From positions 474,501 to 538,500 of the forward strand of contig NZ_AP013072.1 in NCBI RefSeq assembly GCF_000478925.1: a stretch of DNA of 64,000 nt. The letters are read 5' to 3'. This DNA is from Streptococcus anginosus subsp. whileyi MAS624. GTDB taxonomy: Bacteria > Bacillota > Bacilli > Lactobacillales > Streptococcaceae. Numbering within the stretch: the stretch's first letter is position 1; the number at the start of each line of letters is the position of its first letter. The position numbers and the translations under genes were made by a program. This document shows positions 46,256-54,362 of this stretch, in pieces. Under the pieces are notes generated by a model. It worked only from the letters and a program-made list of their open reading frames with translations. It made no database searches and had not been told where the DNA came from.

Positions 46256-47279
46256 AGTGCAACATTTACTCGTACTCATCCACTAGAGCTTCACAAGCAG
46301 TTCTGTAAGCTAAACATTTTCGTGGTCGGTGATTGATATCATATAAGGCCTTGTTCAAAGCCTCATCAGAGATAGCGGCTAAATCTGTTTTCTTTGGAAA
46401 ATATTCTCTTAGTAAGCCATTGGCGTTTTCATTGCTTCCTCTCTGCCAGGATGAATAGGCGTCCGCAAAGAAAAAGGAAATTCCTAAATTCTCTACCAGA
46501 GGATAGCAGGCAAACTCTTTTCCCCTATCTGAAGTGAAGGTTTTAAGAGCCTCTTTTGGAAATAGCTTATAAAGTTGTTCGATGGCTGAAAACATGGATT
46601 TGGCTGTTCTGTCTGGTATCTTGAAAGCTAAGTAAAAGCGCGTTTTTCGCTCCAGAAAGGTCGCTAAACAGCCCTTGCTTTTGCCTCTGGAAGACACCAC
46701 AGTATCGAGCTCCCAGTGACCAAAGGTCTCACGATTCCTGACCTCTTTAGGACGTTTGGCAATCGATGTGCCAATCCTAAATCTTCCACGTGTTTCTTTA
46801 GGTTGTCGAGTTTTTCCTTTACGACGAAGGACACTCAAATCCAGAGCAATCAAACCAGCATAGAGCCAGTTATAGATTGTTTTAAAAGCTACCATCGGCC
46901 TTTGTTCAAGCTGATAGCGGCCACAAATCTGTTCAGGCGACCAGGAGGATTTTAAACCGTCCTCAATTTCCTTTTTCAACGTTGGTGTCAAACGAGACTT
47001 CCGACCTTTTTGCTTAGCCCTGTGGTCATACTGTTCCTGTGCTAGGGCTGCGGAGTAACCATTTTGGCATCGTCTTAACTCTCTTGAAATGGTAGACTTA
47101 TGGACGCCAAGTTTACTTGCAATTTGGCAAGGTTTCAAACCTAATTCCAAGTAGGTTTCTATCTTTATTCGGTCGGTTATGGTAAGATGGAAGTAGCTCA
47201 TAGTTTTTCCTCGGGATTCTGTTTGTGTGGTTACTTACAGTTTACACCAATGAAACGCTATGAGTTTTTTTGTTGCACT
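46256..47279 (-). mobile_element. IS30-family insertion sequence
   Basis: About 1024 bases bounded by AGTGCAACA (46256-46264) and its inverse TGTTGCACT (47271-47279), with similarity continuing imperfectly inward. It contains one transposase gene. A clear target duplication was not found. It splits the divergent promoter region between the mobilisation operon and the 307-aa gene. Confidence 0.85.
46266..47201 (-). CDS. IS30-family transposase
   Basis: 311 aa. N-terminal HTH (YLELGLKPCQIASKLGVHKS, TISRELRR) and an rve-type DDE core: FGHWELDTVV, FTSDRGKEFA and NENANGLLREYFPKKTDL carry the acidic residues. Complete, so probably active. Confidence 0.95.
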   Translation of the reverse strand: MSYFHLTITDRIKIETYLELGLKPCQIASKLGVHKSTISRELRRCQNGYSAALAQEQYDHRAKQKGRKSRLTPTLKKEIEDGLKSSWSPEQICGRYQLEQRPMVAFKTIYNWLYAGLIALDLSVLRRKGKTRQPKETRGRFRIGTSIAKRPKEVRNRETFGHWELDTVVSSRGKSKGCLATFLERKTRFYLAFKIPDRTAKSMFSAIEQLYKLFPKEALKTFTSDRGKEFACYPLVENLGISFFFADAYSSWQRGSNENANGLLREYFPKKTDLAAISDEALNKALYDINHRPRKCLAYRTACEALVDEYE

Positions 47280-47333
47280 ATATTTTACAATTTATCTTTT
47301 TAAAAAATAAAATGCGTTTTTCAAGGAGGGGAT

Positions 47334-48257
47334 ATGATAAAAAAATATACAAATGATGATTTAATAAAAATATTTAAGAGATTAACTGGTATTACGGTCC
47401 ATAAATCAACTGTAAATAGGTGGATAAAAAATATATCTAATAATAAAGGTGAAACAAGAGGACGAAAACAATATATTAACGAAGATTTATTTTATCAAGT
47501 TCTTACAGATAATATTAAAAGGAAAACGAACATAATATTAGACATTGATTCTATAAATGAGTTGAAGAAAGATGAAAATTATATTCCACCAGAGATACAG
47601 AAGGCAAAAGATAGTAATATAAAGCGCTATGATCAATTATACGAAGAAGATATTAAGAATTTTTTGGGATGGAAAAATAATCCTTTATCTAATAGTGAAA
47701 AGCGTTACTTGAAGTTGAATGATTCGGTCCTAAATGATGTGGAAGAACAGTTTAATAATTATGTTAGACAGAATTTTGATGAATTTCTATTTCAAATGAA
47801 AATAGCATTTATGCAACAAATAGATTCCTTTGAACTATTAAGCGAGAATCGAAAAAAGTTAAAATCTGATGTGTATGAATATTGTGTAAGCAATACGGAA
47901 AATAGGGTTTCACAAAGATTAATCGAGTTATGTGACAATAATTTTGAAACTGGTAAGAAAGACTATGAAAAAGAGATTAGTGATATTAAAAATAATTTGT
48001 TTAATCGTCCTGAAGTATATTTTAATAAAACACCAAGAGAAATTTATTTAAAAAAAGAACTTGAAGCTAAGAAGTTAGAGTTGCAAGTTAAATGTTTATT
48101 TGCTAACTATACAAAATCAACTAAGAAAAAGTTTTATGAAGATGAGTTGGAAAAAGATTTAAAAAAACGATTAAGTCTTATATCTGATGATATCACTGGT
48201 GATAAGTTAAATGAGCTTAATGAACAGCTAAATGATTACTCATATTATATATATTAG
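47334..48257 (+). CDS. HTH-containing, coiled-coil-rich protein of unknown function
   Basis: 307 aa and markedly AT-rich compared with its neighbours. Residues 1-40 look like a DNA-binding HTH (NDDLIKIFKRLTGITVHKST, VNRWIKN); the rest is highly charged and helical (for example KKDYEKEISDIKNNLF, KKELEAKKLELQVK). Could be a replication accessory, segregation or regulatory protein. The IS30 ends only 54 bases upstream, so its original promoter was displaced; AAGGAGGGG remains. Convergent with the XRE gene across a terminator. Confidence 0.55.
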   Translation: MIKKYTNDDLIKIFKRLTGITVHKSTVNRWIKNISNNKGETRGRKQYINEDLFYQVLTDNIKRKTNIILDIDSINELKKDENYIPPEIQKAKDSNIKRYDQLYEEDIKNFLGWKNNPLSNSEKRYLKLNDSVLNDVEEQFNNYVRQNFDEFLFQMKIAFMQQIDSFELLSENRKKLKSDVYEYCVSNTENRVSQRLIELCDNNFETGKKDYEKEISDIKNNLFNRPEVYFNKTPREIYLKKELEAKKLELQVKCLFANYTKSTKKKFYEDELEKDLKKRLSLISDDITGDKLNELNEQLNDYSYYIY

Positions 48258-48366
48258 AGAAGTAAAAAGTATCTCTATCTAATCATACTCAAAAGATAGT
48301 AATATGAATTACTTTATTCAAAAAGATAATTTAGAGACAACGAACATAAAAATATATTCAATATAA

Positions 48367-48404
48367 AAAATCCGATAAGTTCACATAAAAACTTATCGGA
48401 TTTT
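48367..48404. terminator. Two-way terminator
   Basis: Perfect 15-bp stem (48367-48381, 48390-48404) with A-rich and T-rich flanks, between the convergent 307-aa and XRE genes. Confidence 0.9.
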
Positions 48405-48455
48405 AATTCATCTTTATTAATTAGGTCATTATAAAAGTAAGGAATAAATAAAAAA

Positions 48456-48803
48456 TTAAGATTTTCCTTTGTCTTTTACAGTTTCTATAAGAATTTGAAA
48501 AGCAATTAATAGTTGTTTTTGTTCAGATGAGGGTAATTCAAGCAAATCATCAACTAATTTTTGAAGTTCTTTATTTTCTGTATTAACCTGACTTTCGAAA
48601 AATTCTACCGTATTAGAATCTAATGCAGTTAAAATTTTTTCAAGTGTATCTATTTTGATGTTAGAACCTTTTGTTTCTAAATTTGAAATATAGTCTGTTC
48701 CAACATCTGCTTTTTCACTTAAAGTTTGCTGACTCATTGATTTGATTTTTCGTAAAGTTCGTACTCTTTTTCCTATGTAATGCCGTAAATAAAATTTTGT
48801 CAT
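48456..48803 (-). CDS. XRE-family regulator
   Basis: 115 aa from ATG 48803 (GAGG 8 bases upstream); a longer frame to 48866 includes the ribosome-binding site and is unlikely. The HTH is GKRVRTLRKIKSMSQQTLSE, then KADVGTDYISNLE (about residues 9-45). The C-terminal half is acidic and helical. Divergent from the surface-protein gene, with a perfect dyad between them (48951-48971), so it is the likely regulator of that gene. Confidence 0.8.
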   Translation of the reverse strand: MTKFYLRHYIGKRVRTLRKIKSMSQQTLSEKADVGTDYISNLETKGSNIKIDTLEKILTALDSNTVEFFESQVNTENKELQKLVDDLLELPSSEQKQLLIAFQILIETVKDKGKS

Positions 48804-48885
48804 AATGATAACCTCGTATATAAAATATGATACAGAGTTTACAAGTACAACATAACCAGCATACAAACTAAAAATATCAAATATA

Positions 48886-48995
48886 TTGTCTATAGACTAA
48901 TTTTGTGTTAAAATAGTTCTAAACAAGTGCTAAATACTTGACAAAAACGCTTGTTATACTACATATAACAAGGCTTGACTTTGTAGTCAAGCCTT
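48886..48995 (+). promoter_or_regulatory. Promoters, operator-like dyad and leader hairpin of the surface-protein gene
   Basis: Promoter 1: TTGTCT (48886-48891), 17 bases, TAAAAT (48909-48914). A second TTGACA lies at 48938-48943. Dyad TTGTTATA-5-TATAACAA (48951-48958/48964-48971) is perfect and sits where a repressor would act. Directly after comes an 11-bp perfect hairpin with a TTGT loop (48970-48980/48985-48995) without a T run, so it is more likely an mRNA stabiliser or attenuator part than a terminator. Confidence 0.55.
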
Positions 48996-49022
48996 CCTAA
49001 AAGTTAAAAAACAGGAGGAACT

Positions 49023-51971
49023 ATGGGAAACAAGGTTATTAAAGGTACAGCAACAGGGGCTATAGCACTAGCTGCGTTTGGTGTAGCTAGTGGGGCAACT
49101 GTTCAGGCAGAAGAGTTGACCAAACCGTCAACTACTCTGTCTTCTGATGTAACAGCACCCAAGGCGCATAATATTAAAGTCTTAGACGGTGTTCTATTGA
49201 CGAAGGATAGCGCTGTGGTCACTACCACCCCAACAGAGAAGACGGTTGAGGAAGCGCATGGGATTAAGCAACAGGCTGACCAAGCGGTGACCGACCAAGC
49301 CGGGAAAGTGGCTGAAAGTGCTCAAGCCGAAGCCAACAGCCAAAAAGCGGTAGAAGATGCCAATGCCAAGGTAGCCGAAGCGGAGAAGAATAAGGCTGCC
49401 GCTACACCAGATGCGATTGCCCAAGCAGAAAAAAGTGTAACTGATACGCAAAAAGAAATTGCACAAAATCAAAAAGCAAGTGATACCGCAGCAACCACCA
49501 CACAAAAAGCGACTGACGCGGCGACTACCCAAAAACAAGCGGTAGAACAAGCCCAAAAAGGGGTAGAAGCTGGACAAAAAGCAGTTGATACGGCTAAAAA
49601 AGGTGTCAATACCGCCAAAGCAGCGCTCGATGGCACAGGCGAACAAAAAGCCCTTGACGAACAAAAAGCAGCCAACAAAGGCTTAGAAGATGCCAAAAAG
49701 GCAGAAAGCGATGCCACTCAAAAATTGGTAGACGCTAAAAAGGCAGATACCGACCGTCATGCCCAAATCAAGGACTTGAAAGACCAAGCAGCCACTCAAA
49801 GCAAAACGGCAACCGACACCGCAACCGATGCGGCTGCGAAAAAGACAGCGGATAGCGCTGCTAAAGCGGATGTCAGCACTGCTAAAAAGGACGTAGAAAC
49901 GGCTCAGGCAGCCCTCGATGGAACCGGCGCCCAAAAGGTCTTGGATGAACAAAAAGCTGCTGAGAAGGCTCTTTCTGACGCCAAAACCAAAGAAGTGGAA
50001 GCCGCTCAAAAATTGGACGAAGCCAAGAAAGCAGTCAAAGAAGCAGCCGAAGCCAAACGTGATGCGTTGCAGAAAGAATTGGACGACAAGAAGAAGTTAT
50101 CGACGATCACCGTACCACAATATGTGATTGATGCGTATAAGAAGTATTTGGATTCTGAACGTGAAGAAGCCGATAAAGATGCGCTTCAAGATGTCTTCAA
50201 CAAGTGGATTGAGGAAGGTGCTTACGACATTGAACGTTATGGAAATGTACCAATTGATCCATCAACGGTTGATCCAGCTCATATGACCCGTGAACAAGCA
50301 AAAGCCTTAACCCAATATTATGCACACTTAGTTACAGCAGTTCGCCGCCAAATCTGGGGTACTAATGTGAAGACTTACACCACCGAAGAAGCAATGGACT
50401 ATGTGCAAAAAGTTGCCGAAGCATATGCAAAAGAAAACAAACCATGGTCATCTGGTCACAGTCATGATGCATTGAACGCAGGTCAAACTAATTCTTCTAA
50501 GTTAACATGGAATACAGAAAATATCAGTACGCTTCGTACAAGTACTACAACCATGACAGAAATGTATCGATTTATCGTTCGTACAATCATTGGTATGATG
50601 GTGGATGACTACCATAGTAATTTTGGTCATATGGACAATATGCTTGGTAGCTCTGACTACGACGACGTTATCGGTGTCGCATCCAGTGTGACCCCAAACG
50701 GTCTTGGTCGCATGCATTATGTTGGTTTCCCAACTGCACACGCCGGTCAAGCCCTACCAGACCCATATGACACAACGCAATTGGAAAAAGACTTGGCTCA
50801 AGCCGAAAGTGATTTTCAAGCCGCACTCACAGCCTTCAATGAAGCCAATGGGGTTCTGACTGCTAAACAAGCTGCTTTTGATGCAGCTCATCAAGCATTG
50901 AGCACGACACAAAGCGAATTGGCTACTGTACGCAACCAAGCGCTCCAAACACCTAGCGCTGAAATGGCACACCGTGCAGCAGTTGCAACGCGTACTAGCG
51001 CAGAAACCCGCAAAGCGAGTGCAGACAAAGCGGTTACCAACCTCAACGCATCCATTCAAGAAAAACAAGCTGCGCTTCGCAAAGCACAAGCGGTCTTAGT
51101 TGCCAAAGAAGAAGCGGCTCAAAAGGCTGCAACCGCTCTTCGTGAAGCAGAAAGCAAAGCAATAGAAGCGCAACAGATGCTCAACGCTACCAAAGCCAAA
51201 TTGGCAGCACTTACCGGGGTGAAAGACGCTACACCAGCGGCTAATGAAGCCCTTGAAAAAGCAACGACTGCGCGCAAGGATGCACAAGCTCGTAAAGATG
51301 CGGCAGACAAAGCGGTTGCCAACCTCAAAGCATCTATCAAAGAAAAACAAGCGGCGCTTCGTACCGCAGAACAAGCCTTGACGGCAGCTGAAAACAACTT
51401 GGCTGTGTTGAAAGCAAGTAAAGCAAATGAAGATGCCAAATTGGTAGCTGCTGAACAAGCGGTAGCCGATGCTAAAGCCGTGGAAGCTAAATCGGCTGCG
51501 GAACGTGCAGTGCTGGAAGGCAAGTTGAAAGACCAACAAAACTTGCTGACCATGTATAAGAATGCAGATAAGTTGCTTAGTGAAGCAGTATCAAGACAAT
51601 TGGAAGCAAGTGCGAAACATAAGGAAGCCGTTGCGAAAACATTAGAAGCGCGTAGTAAACTGGCGGAACTGTTGAAAGACCAACGGGATGCAAATAGCCA
51701 GTATGAGGCGGTGAAGAAGGCTTATGAGGAGTGGTTGGCTTCTAAGAAAGCAGCAGAAGAAAAAGCACAAGCTCTTTCAATGCGTCAAGCTGCCAAACCA
51801 ATGACCACAAGCAAAAAGATTCGCCCAACCATTCACTCAAGCTATATTTATAGCCGAGCTGACAAACAACTCCCACAAACTGGAGAAAAAGGTTCATGGC
51901 TGGCATTGATAGGTATGGGAATCTTAGCAAGTCTTAGCTTTGGTGTACGTAGAAAACAGGGAAGAAACTAA
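49023..51971 (+). CDS. SEC10/PgrA-like LPxTG surface-exclusion protein
   Basis: 982 aa. Signal peptide (residues 1-29, ending ATVQAEE), a long Ala/Lys/Glu coiled coil (about 75-355) with internally repeated blocks (KAALDGTGEQKALDEQKAA and QAALDGTGAQKVLDEQKAA), a globular middle domain (about 360-578; GHSHDALNAG, FGHMDNMLGSSDYDD), a second coiled coil (580-900), then LPQTG at 950-954 and a membrane/charged tail. The middle matches the SEC10/PgrA domain of enterococcal pheromone plasmids, where the protein blocks mating between like donors. GC content and codon use are richer than the flanking genes. Preceded by AGGAGG. Confidence 0.82.
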   Translation: MGNKVIKGTATGAIALAAFGVASGATVQAEELTKPSTTLSSDVTAPKAHNIKVLDGVLLTKDSAVVTTTPTEKTVEEAHGIKQQADQAVTDQAGKVAESAQAEANSQKAVEDANAKVAEAEKNKAAATPDAIAQAEKSVTDTQKEIAQNQKASDTAATTTQKATDAATTQKQAVEQAQKGVEAGQKAVDTAKKGVNTAKAALDGTGEQKALDEQKAANKGLEDAKKAESDATQKLVDAKKADTDRHAQIKDLKDQAATQSKTATDTATDAAAKKTADSAAKADVSTAKKDVETAQAALDGTGAQKVLDEQKAAEKALSDAKTKEVEAAQKLDEAKKAVKEAAEAKRDALQKELDDKKKLSTITVPQYVIDAYKKYLDSEREEADKDALQDVFNKWIEEGAYDIERYGNVPIDPSTVDPAHMTREQAKALTQYYAHLVTAVRRQIWGTNVKTYTTEEAMDYVQKVAEAYAKENKPWSSGHSHDALNAGQTNSSKLTWNTENISTLRTSTTTMTEMYRFIVRTIIGMMVDDYHSNFGHMDNMLGSSDYDDVIGVASSVTPNGLGRMHYVGFPTAHAGQALPDPYDTTQLEKDLAQAESDFQAALTAFNEANGVLTAKQAAFDAAHQALSTTQSELATVRNQALQTPSAEMAHRAAVATRTSAETRKASADKAVTNLNASIQEKQAALRKAQAVLVAKEEAAQKAATALREAESKAIEAQQMLNATKAKLAALTGVKDATPAANEALEKATTARKDAQARKDAADKAVANLKASIKEKQAALRTAEQALTAAENNLAVLKASKANEDAKLVAAEQAVADAKAVEAKSAAERAVLEGKLKDQQNLLTMYKNADKLLSEAVSRQLEASAKHKEAVAKTLEARSKLAELLKDQRDANSQYEAVKKAYEEWLASKKAAEEKAQALSMRQAAKPMTTSKKIRPTIHSSYIYSRADKQLPQTGEKGSWLALIGMGILASLSFGVRRKQGRN

Positions 51972-52021
51972 GATTCTAAGGTTATATATGTTCATCAAAT
52001 CAATGTAAACGAGGTAATACA

Positions 52022-52720
52022 ATGGGATATGATTTTGAAACTTTACTGGGGTGCGAAGGAGAAAATCTTGCTGAAGCATATGATAGAGCTGTATCTGAAT
52101 ATCAGGAACGGGAACTAGAAGAAACACAAGTTGAAGATGTTATAAATTTAGAAGACTTTCTTTATTTGGGAGATGTGTTTTGTGAAGTTCCCTATCAGCT
52201 AGATCCTGCTTTTCTACATTTTATACTTCTAAACTGCTATAAGAAGATTAAAAATTTTGAATATGCTGATTATAAATTTTCAGATGCCGGCTTAATTAGA
52301 GAAAATCCACATTATTTTTTCCAAGGAGAAAACAATATTAGTATCACTATAGAGTATCAGGAAAATAAAATGTTATTTCTTGCGGACACAAAAGAGGGCG
52401 AGGAATTTATCCTAAAGGTAAAGAAAGAAGTCTTTAAAAATAAAGAAAATATTGCACTTTCTTCAAAATGGCTAGCTGTAGCAGGAATAGCAAACCGTCA
52501 AGTAATATGTTATTCTTTTCAGCGCCTAAAAGAATCAAAGCCTGATAAAATTTATAATGAACAAGATGTCTCAAATGGTAAATCTTATGATTCTGAAGGT
52601 TTTAAGGTGACTTGTTATAATAACGGTACCGTTTTAACACAAGGGGGCATGTTGTGGCATGAAGAGTATTTCTCTCTACAAACCTTTTGGTTGGCAGTAC
52701 TAGAAAAAGTATTTCTTTAA
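52022..52720 (+). CDS. Protein of unknown function downstream of the surface protein
   Basis: 232 aa, acidic, soluble, no signal or span. Starts MGYDFETLLGCEGENLAEAY, ends FWLAVLEKVFL. I recognise no family. Only 50 bases after the surface-protein gene with GAGG upstream, so possibly co-transcribed; a terminator closes it. Confidence 0.6.
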   Translation: MGYDFETLLGCEGENLAEAYDRAVSEYQERELEETQVEDVINLEDFLYLGDVFCEVPYQLDPAFLHFILLNCYKKIKNFEYADYKFSDAGLIRENPHYFFQGENNISITIEYQENKMLFLADTKEGEEFILKVKKEVFKNKENIALSSKWLAVAGIANRQVICYSFQRLKESKPDKIYNEQDVSNGKSYDSEGFKVTCYNNGTVLTQGGMLWHEEYFSLQTFWLAVLEKVFL

Positions 52721-52796
52721 AATTGCCTCAATCATATTAACGTATAAGTCTTTTTTGAGGGTTGTTGATAGCATTCTTTAGTCATCTCCTATACAG

Positions 52797-52832
52797 AAAA
52801 AGCTCTGGTATCTAAAAATACTAGAGCTTTTA
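52797..52832 (+). terminator. Terminator after the 232-aa gene
   Basis: Stem AAAAAGCTCT (52797-52806) with AGAGCTTTT (52823-52831), extended by a GGTAT/ATACT inner helix. Confidence 0.7.
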
Positions 52833-52904
52833 AACTATCGAAAAAATTTTTAGCATTCTCATTGGTTATTAGGCACAATGTACTCATAACTTTCGTATTG
52901 ATTC

Positions 52905-53093
52905 TTAACCAATGTTCCATTCCTTTCGTCTGTTGATAACATAAGCTTTTAAATCTATCACATCTTGAACAGTAGGTTCATAATTTTCAATCATTGATGA
53001 CCCGATAGCATACCAGACAGTATCAAAATCTGAAAAGTTATCAAAAGGAATCCCTAAAATTGTTAATTCTTCTTTATTTACATCAAGTGTCAT
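52905..53093 (-). CDS. Small acidic protein, duplicated in the element
   Basis: 62 aa (MTLDVNKEELTILGIPFDNF...). A strong AAGGAGGTG site 5 bases before ATG supports translation. It recalls small antitoxin-like or immunity-like proteins but I cannot place it. A decayed second copy is at 56010-56177. Divergent from phd-doc, with shared promoter space of about 110 bases. Confidence 0.6.
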   Translation of the reverse strand: MTLDVNKEELTILGIPFDNFSDFDTVWYAIGSSMIENYEPTVQDVIDLKAYVINRRKEWNIG

Positions 53094-53159
53094 GGCACAC
53101 CTCCTTGTATCACATTGTCTCTATTATATCATGTAATAGGATAAATCCATCCTATATTT

Positions 53160-53188
53160 TTGATTTTGTTGCTTAAAAATGGTATGAT
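53160..53188 (+). promoter_or_regulatory. Promoter of phd-doc
   Basis: TTGATT (53160-53165), 17 bases, TATGAT (53183-53188), with AGGAGG eight bases downstream. Confidence 0.65.
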
Positions 53189-53209
53189 AGACAAAAGGAG
53201 GCGATGACA

Positions 53210-53467
53210 ATGCAAATTAATCTTGAAAATTTAATTTCAATCACGGAGGCAAATCAGAATTTCTCTAAAGTTGCTCGTATGGTTGATAGTGAGGGTACAG
53301 CTGTTATTTTGAAAAACAATAAACCTAAATATGTTTTAGTTGACTATAATACCTTGGTTCAAGAAGAAGAGGCAGAAGCTGTTGTTGCAGATCAAGCTAG
53401 TGTTGACGAGGTGGCAAGTTCTATCTTGTCACGCCACCTAGAAGCCTTGAAGGAATTAGCCAAATGA
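53210..53467 (+). CDS. phd: Phd/YefM-type antitoxin
   Basis: 85 aa. N-terminal Phd fold: ISITEANQNFSKVARMVDSEG, then AVILKNNKPKYVLVDY. ATG 53210 is favoured (AGGAGG 8 bases upstream) over ATG 53204. It should bind its own promoter and, through its tail, neutralise Doc. Overlaps doc by 4 bases (ATGA). Confidence 0.88.
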   Translation: MQINLENLISITEANQNFSKVARMVDSEGTAVILKNNKPKYVLVDYNTLVQEEEAEAVVADQASVDEVASSILSRHLEALKELAK

Positions 53468-53835
53468 AGCGATTAACCGTTGAACAGGTTGTTGCCTTAC
53501 ATAGTCAATTGATTATATCTACGGGAGGAATGGATGGTGTACGAGACAAGGGGTTAGTTGAGTCCTCGCTTTCTAATGTTTTTGATACTTATTTTGGAGT
53601 TGATCAATATCCAACTATTGAAGAGAAGGCGGCTAGACTTTGTTATTCTTTGATTAAGAACCATGCTTTTTTAGACGGGAACAAGCGTATTGGTATTTTT
53701 GCGATGCTTGTGCTACTAGAAATTAACGATATTGTGCTTGATTGTACTGATGAAGAGTTAGTTCATCTTGGATTAGGTGTAGCAGCATCAGAATTAACCT
53801 ACGAAGATATTTTAGATTTTGTAAAAAATCATTGA
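53464..53835 (+). CDS. doc: Doc-family toxin (Fic fold)
   Basis: 123 aa. The Fic/Doc motif HAFLDGNKR matches HxFx(D/E)GNxR, with Asp as in Doc. Doc phosphorylates EF-Tu by family precedent. Typical length and overlap with the antitoxin gene. The pair would help keep the element in the chromosome. Confidence 0.9.
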   Translation: MKRLTVEQVVALHSQLIISTGGMDGVRDKGLVESSLSNVFDTYFGVDQYPTIEEKAARLCYSLIKNHAFLDGNKRIGIFAMLVLLEINDIVLDCTDEELVHLGLGVAASELTYEDILDFVKNH

Positions 53836-53840
53836 TACAA

Positions 53841-53878
53841 AAAGCAAGTGACTACTAAAAATCACTTGCTTTATTTTT
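53841..53878 (+). terminator. Terminator of phd-doc
   Basis: 11-bp perfect stem (53841-53851, 53862-53872) and T-rich tail. Confidence 0.9.
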
Positions 53879-53894
53879 TAATTATTCGAAGATA

Positions 53895-53961
53895 AAAATG
53901 GTGTGAACTTTTGGTATTTTTAGCTCAATTCGTGTATTTTTGTAGTGAAATTCCCACCATT
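53895..53961. repeat. Diverged direct repeat, copy 1
   Basis: About 67 bases resembling 56384-56451: GGTGTGAACTTTTGGTATTT ... CTCAATTC ... GTGAAATTCCCACCATT versus AGTGGGAACTTTCGGTATTA ... CTCAATTC ... GTAAAATTCACACCATT. Copy 2 lies just inside the right att site, so these may be right-end sequences of two successively inserted elements. Confidence 0.5.
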
Positions 53962-54056
53962 AAATAATATTTGTAAAGTATGCTCATACACGAAGCCGTT
54001 GGATGTTAATAGAATGAGCTGAGCGCCAAGAAATCAATAGCAAGCGAACCACTCAG

Positions 54057-54188
54057 CATAATAAGGTTATCTATACTTTGAAATTGCTCAGTTGGTATCT
54101 GGAGCAGGTAGGGAAAGATATTCAGTTGTTTAAAGATATTGAAGACGATAGAAAGCAGATTGGAGAGTTTGCTTCTTATATGCCATAA
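54057..54188 (+). pseudogene. Remnant tail of a lost gene
   Basis: A frame ending TAA at 54186-54188 reads NKVIYTLKLLSWYLEQVGKD, then IQLFKDIEDDRKQIGEFASYMP. It has protein-like composition but no start or upstream frame. Family unknown. The rest of the gene-free stretch 53879-54362 holds two hairpins (54200-54229 and 54232-54280) and nothing else I can support. Confidence 0.35.
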
Positions 54189-54231
54189 ATGAACGATAGA
54201 AAAGCAGACTGTAACAGGTCTACTTTTTGGA

Positions 54232-54280
54232 CTCCTACAATGTGTTGAAAAGACTCTGCTATTTCAATACATTATAGGAG
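54232..54280. repeat. 19-bp imperfect inverted repeat
   Basis: 54232-54250 pairs with 54262-54280 (two mismatches) around an 11-base loop. Directly before it, 54200-54229 forms a terminator-like hairpin (AAAAG-C-AGAC ... GTCT-A-CTTTT). It could be a terminator for the decayed gene arriving from the right or a small repeat element. Confidence 0.4.
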
Positions 54281-54362
54281 TGAGATGTAGTATTGGGCTA
54301 GTCTATTTTATGGTGTTAATTCCTTCTCATTAGAATAGACTTATGGTAATTTATAAGAATCT

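Noticed and set aside
46254..47281. Target-site duplication of the IS30 copy
   Set aside because: Flanking bases TA and AT do not form a convincing direct repeat; boundaries were set by the inverted ends only.
48970..48995. Terminator before the surface-protein gene
   Set aside because: The hairpin is perfect but lacks a T run and lies just before a strong ribosome-binding site, so it is listed as a leader hairpin.
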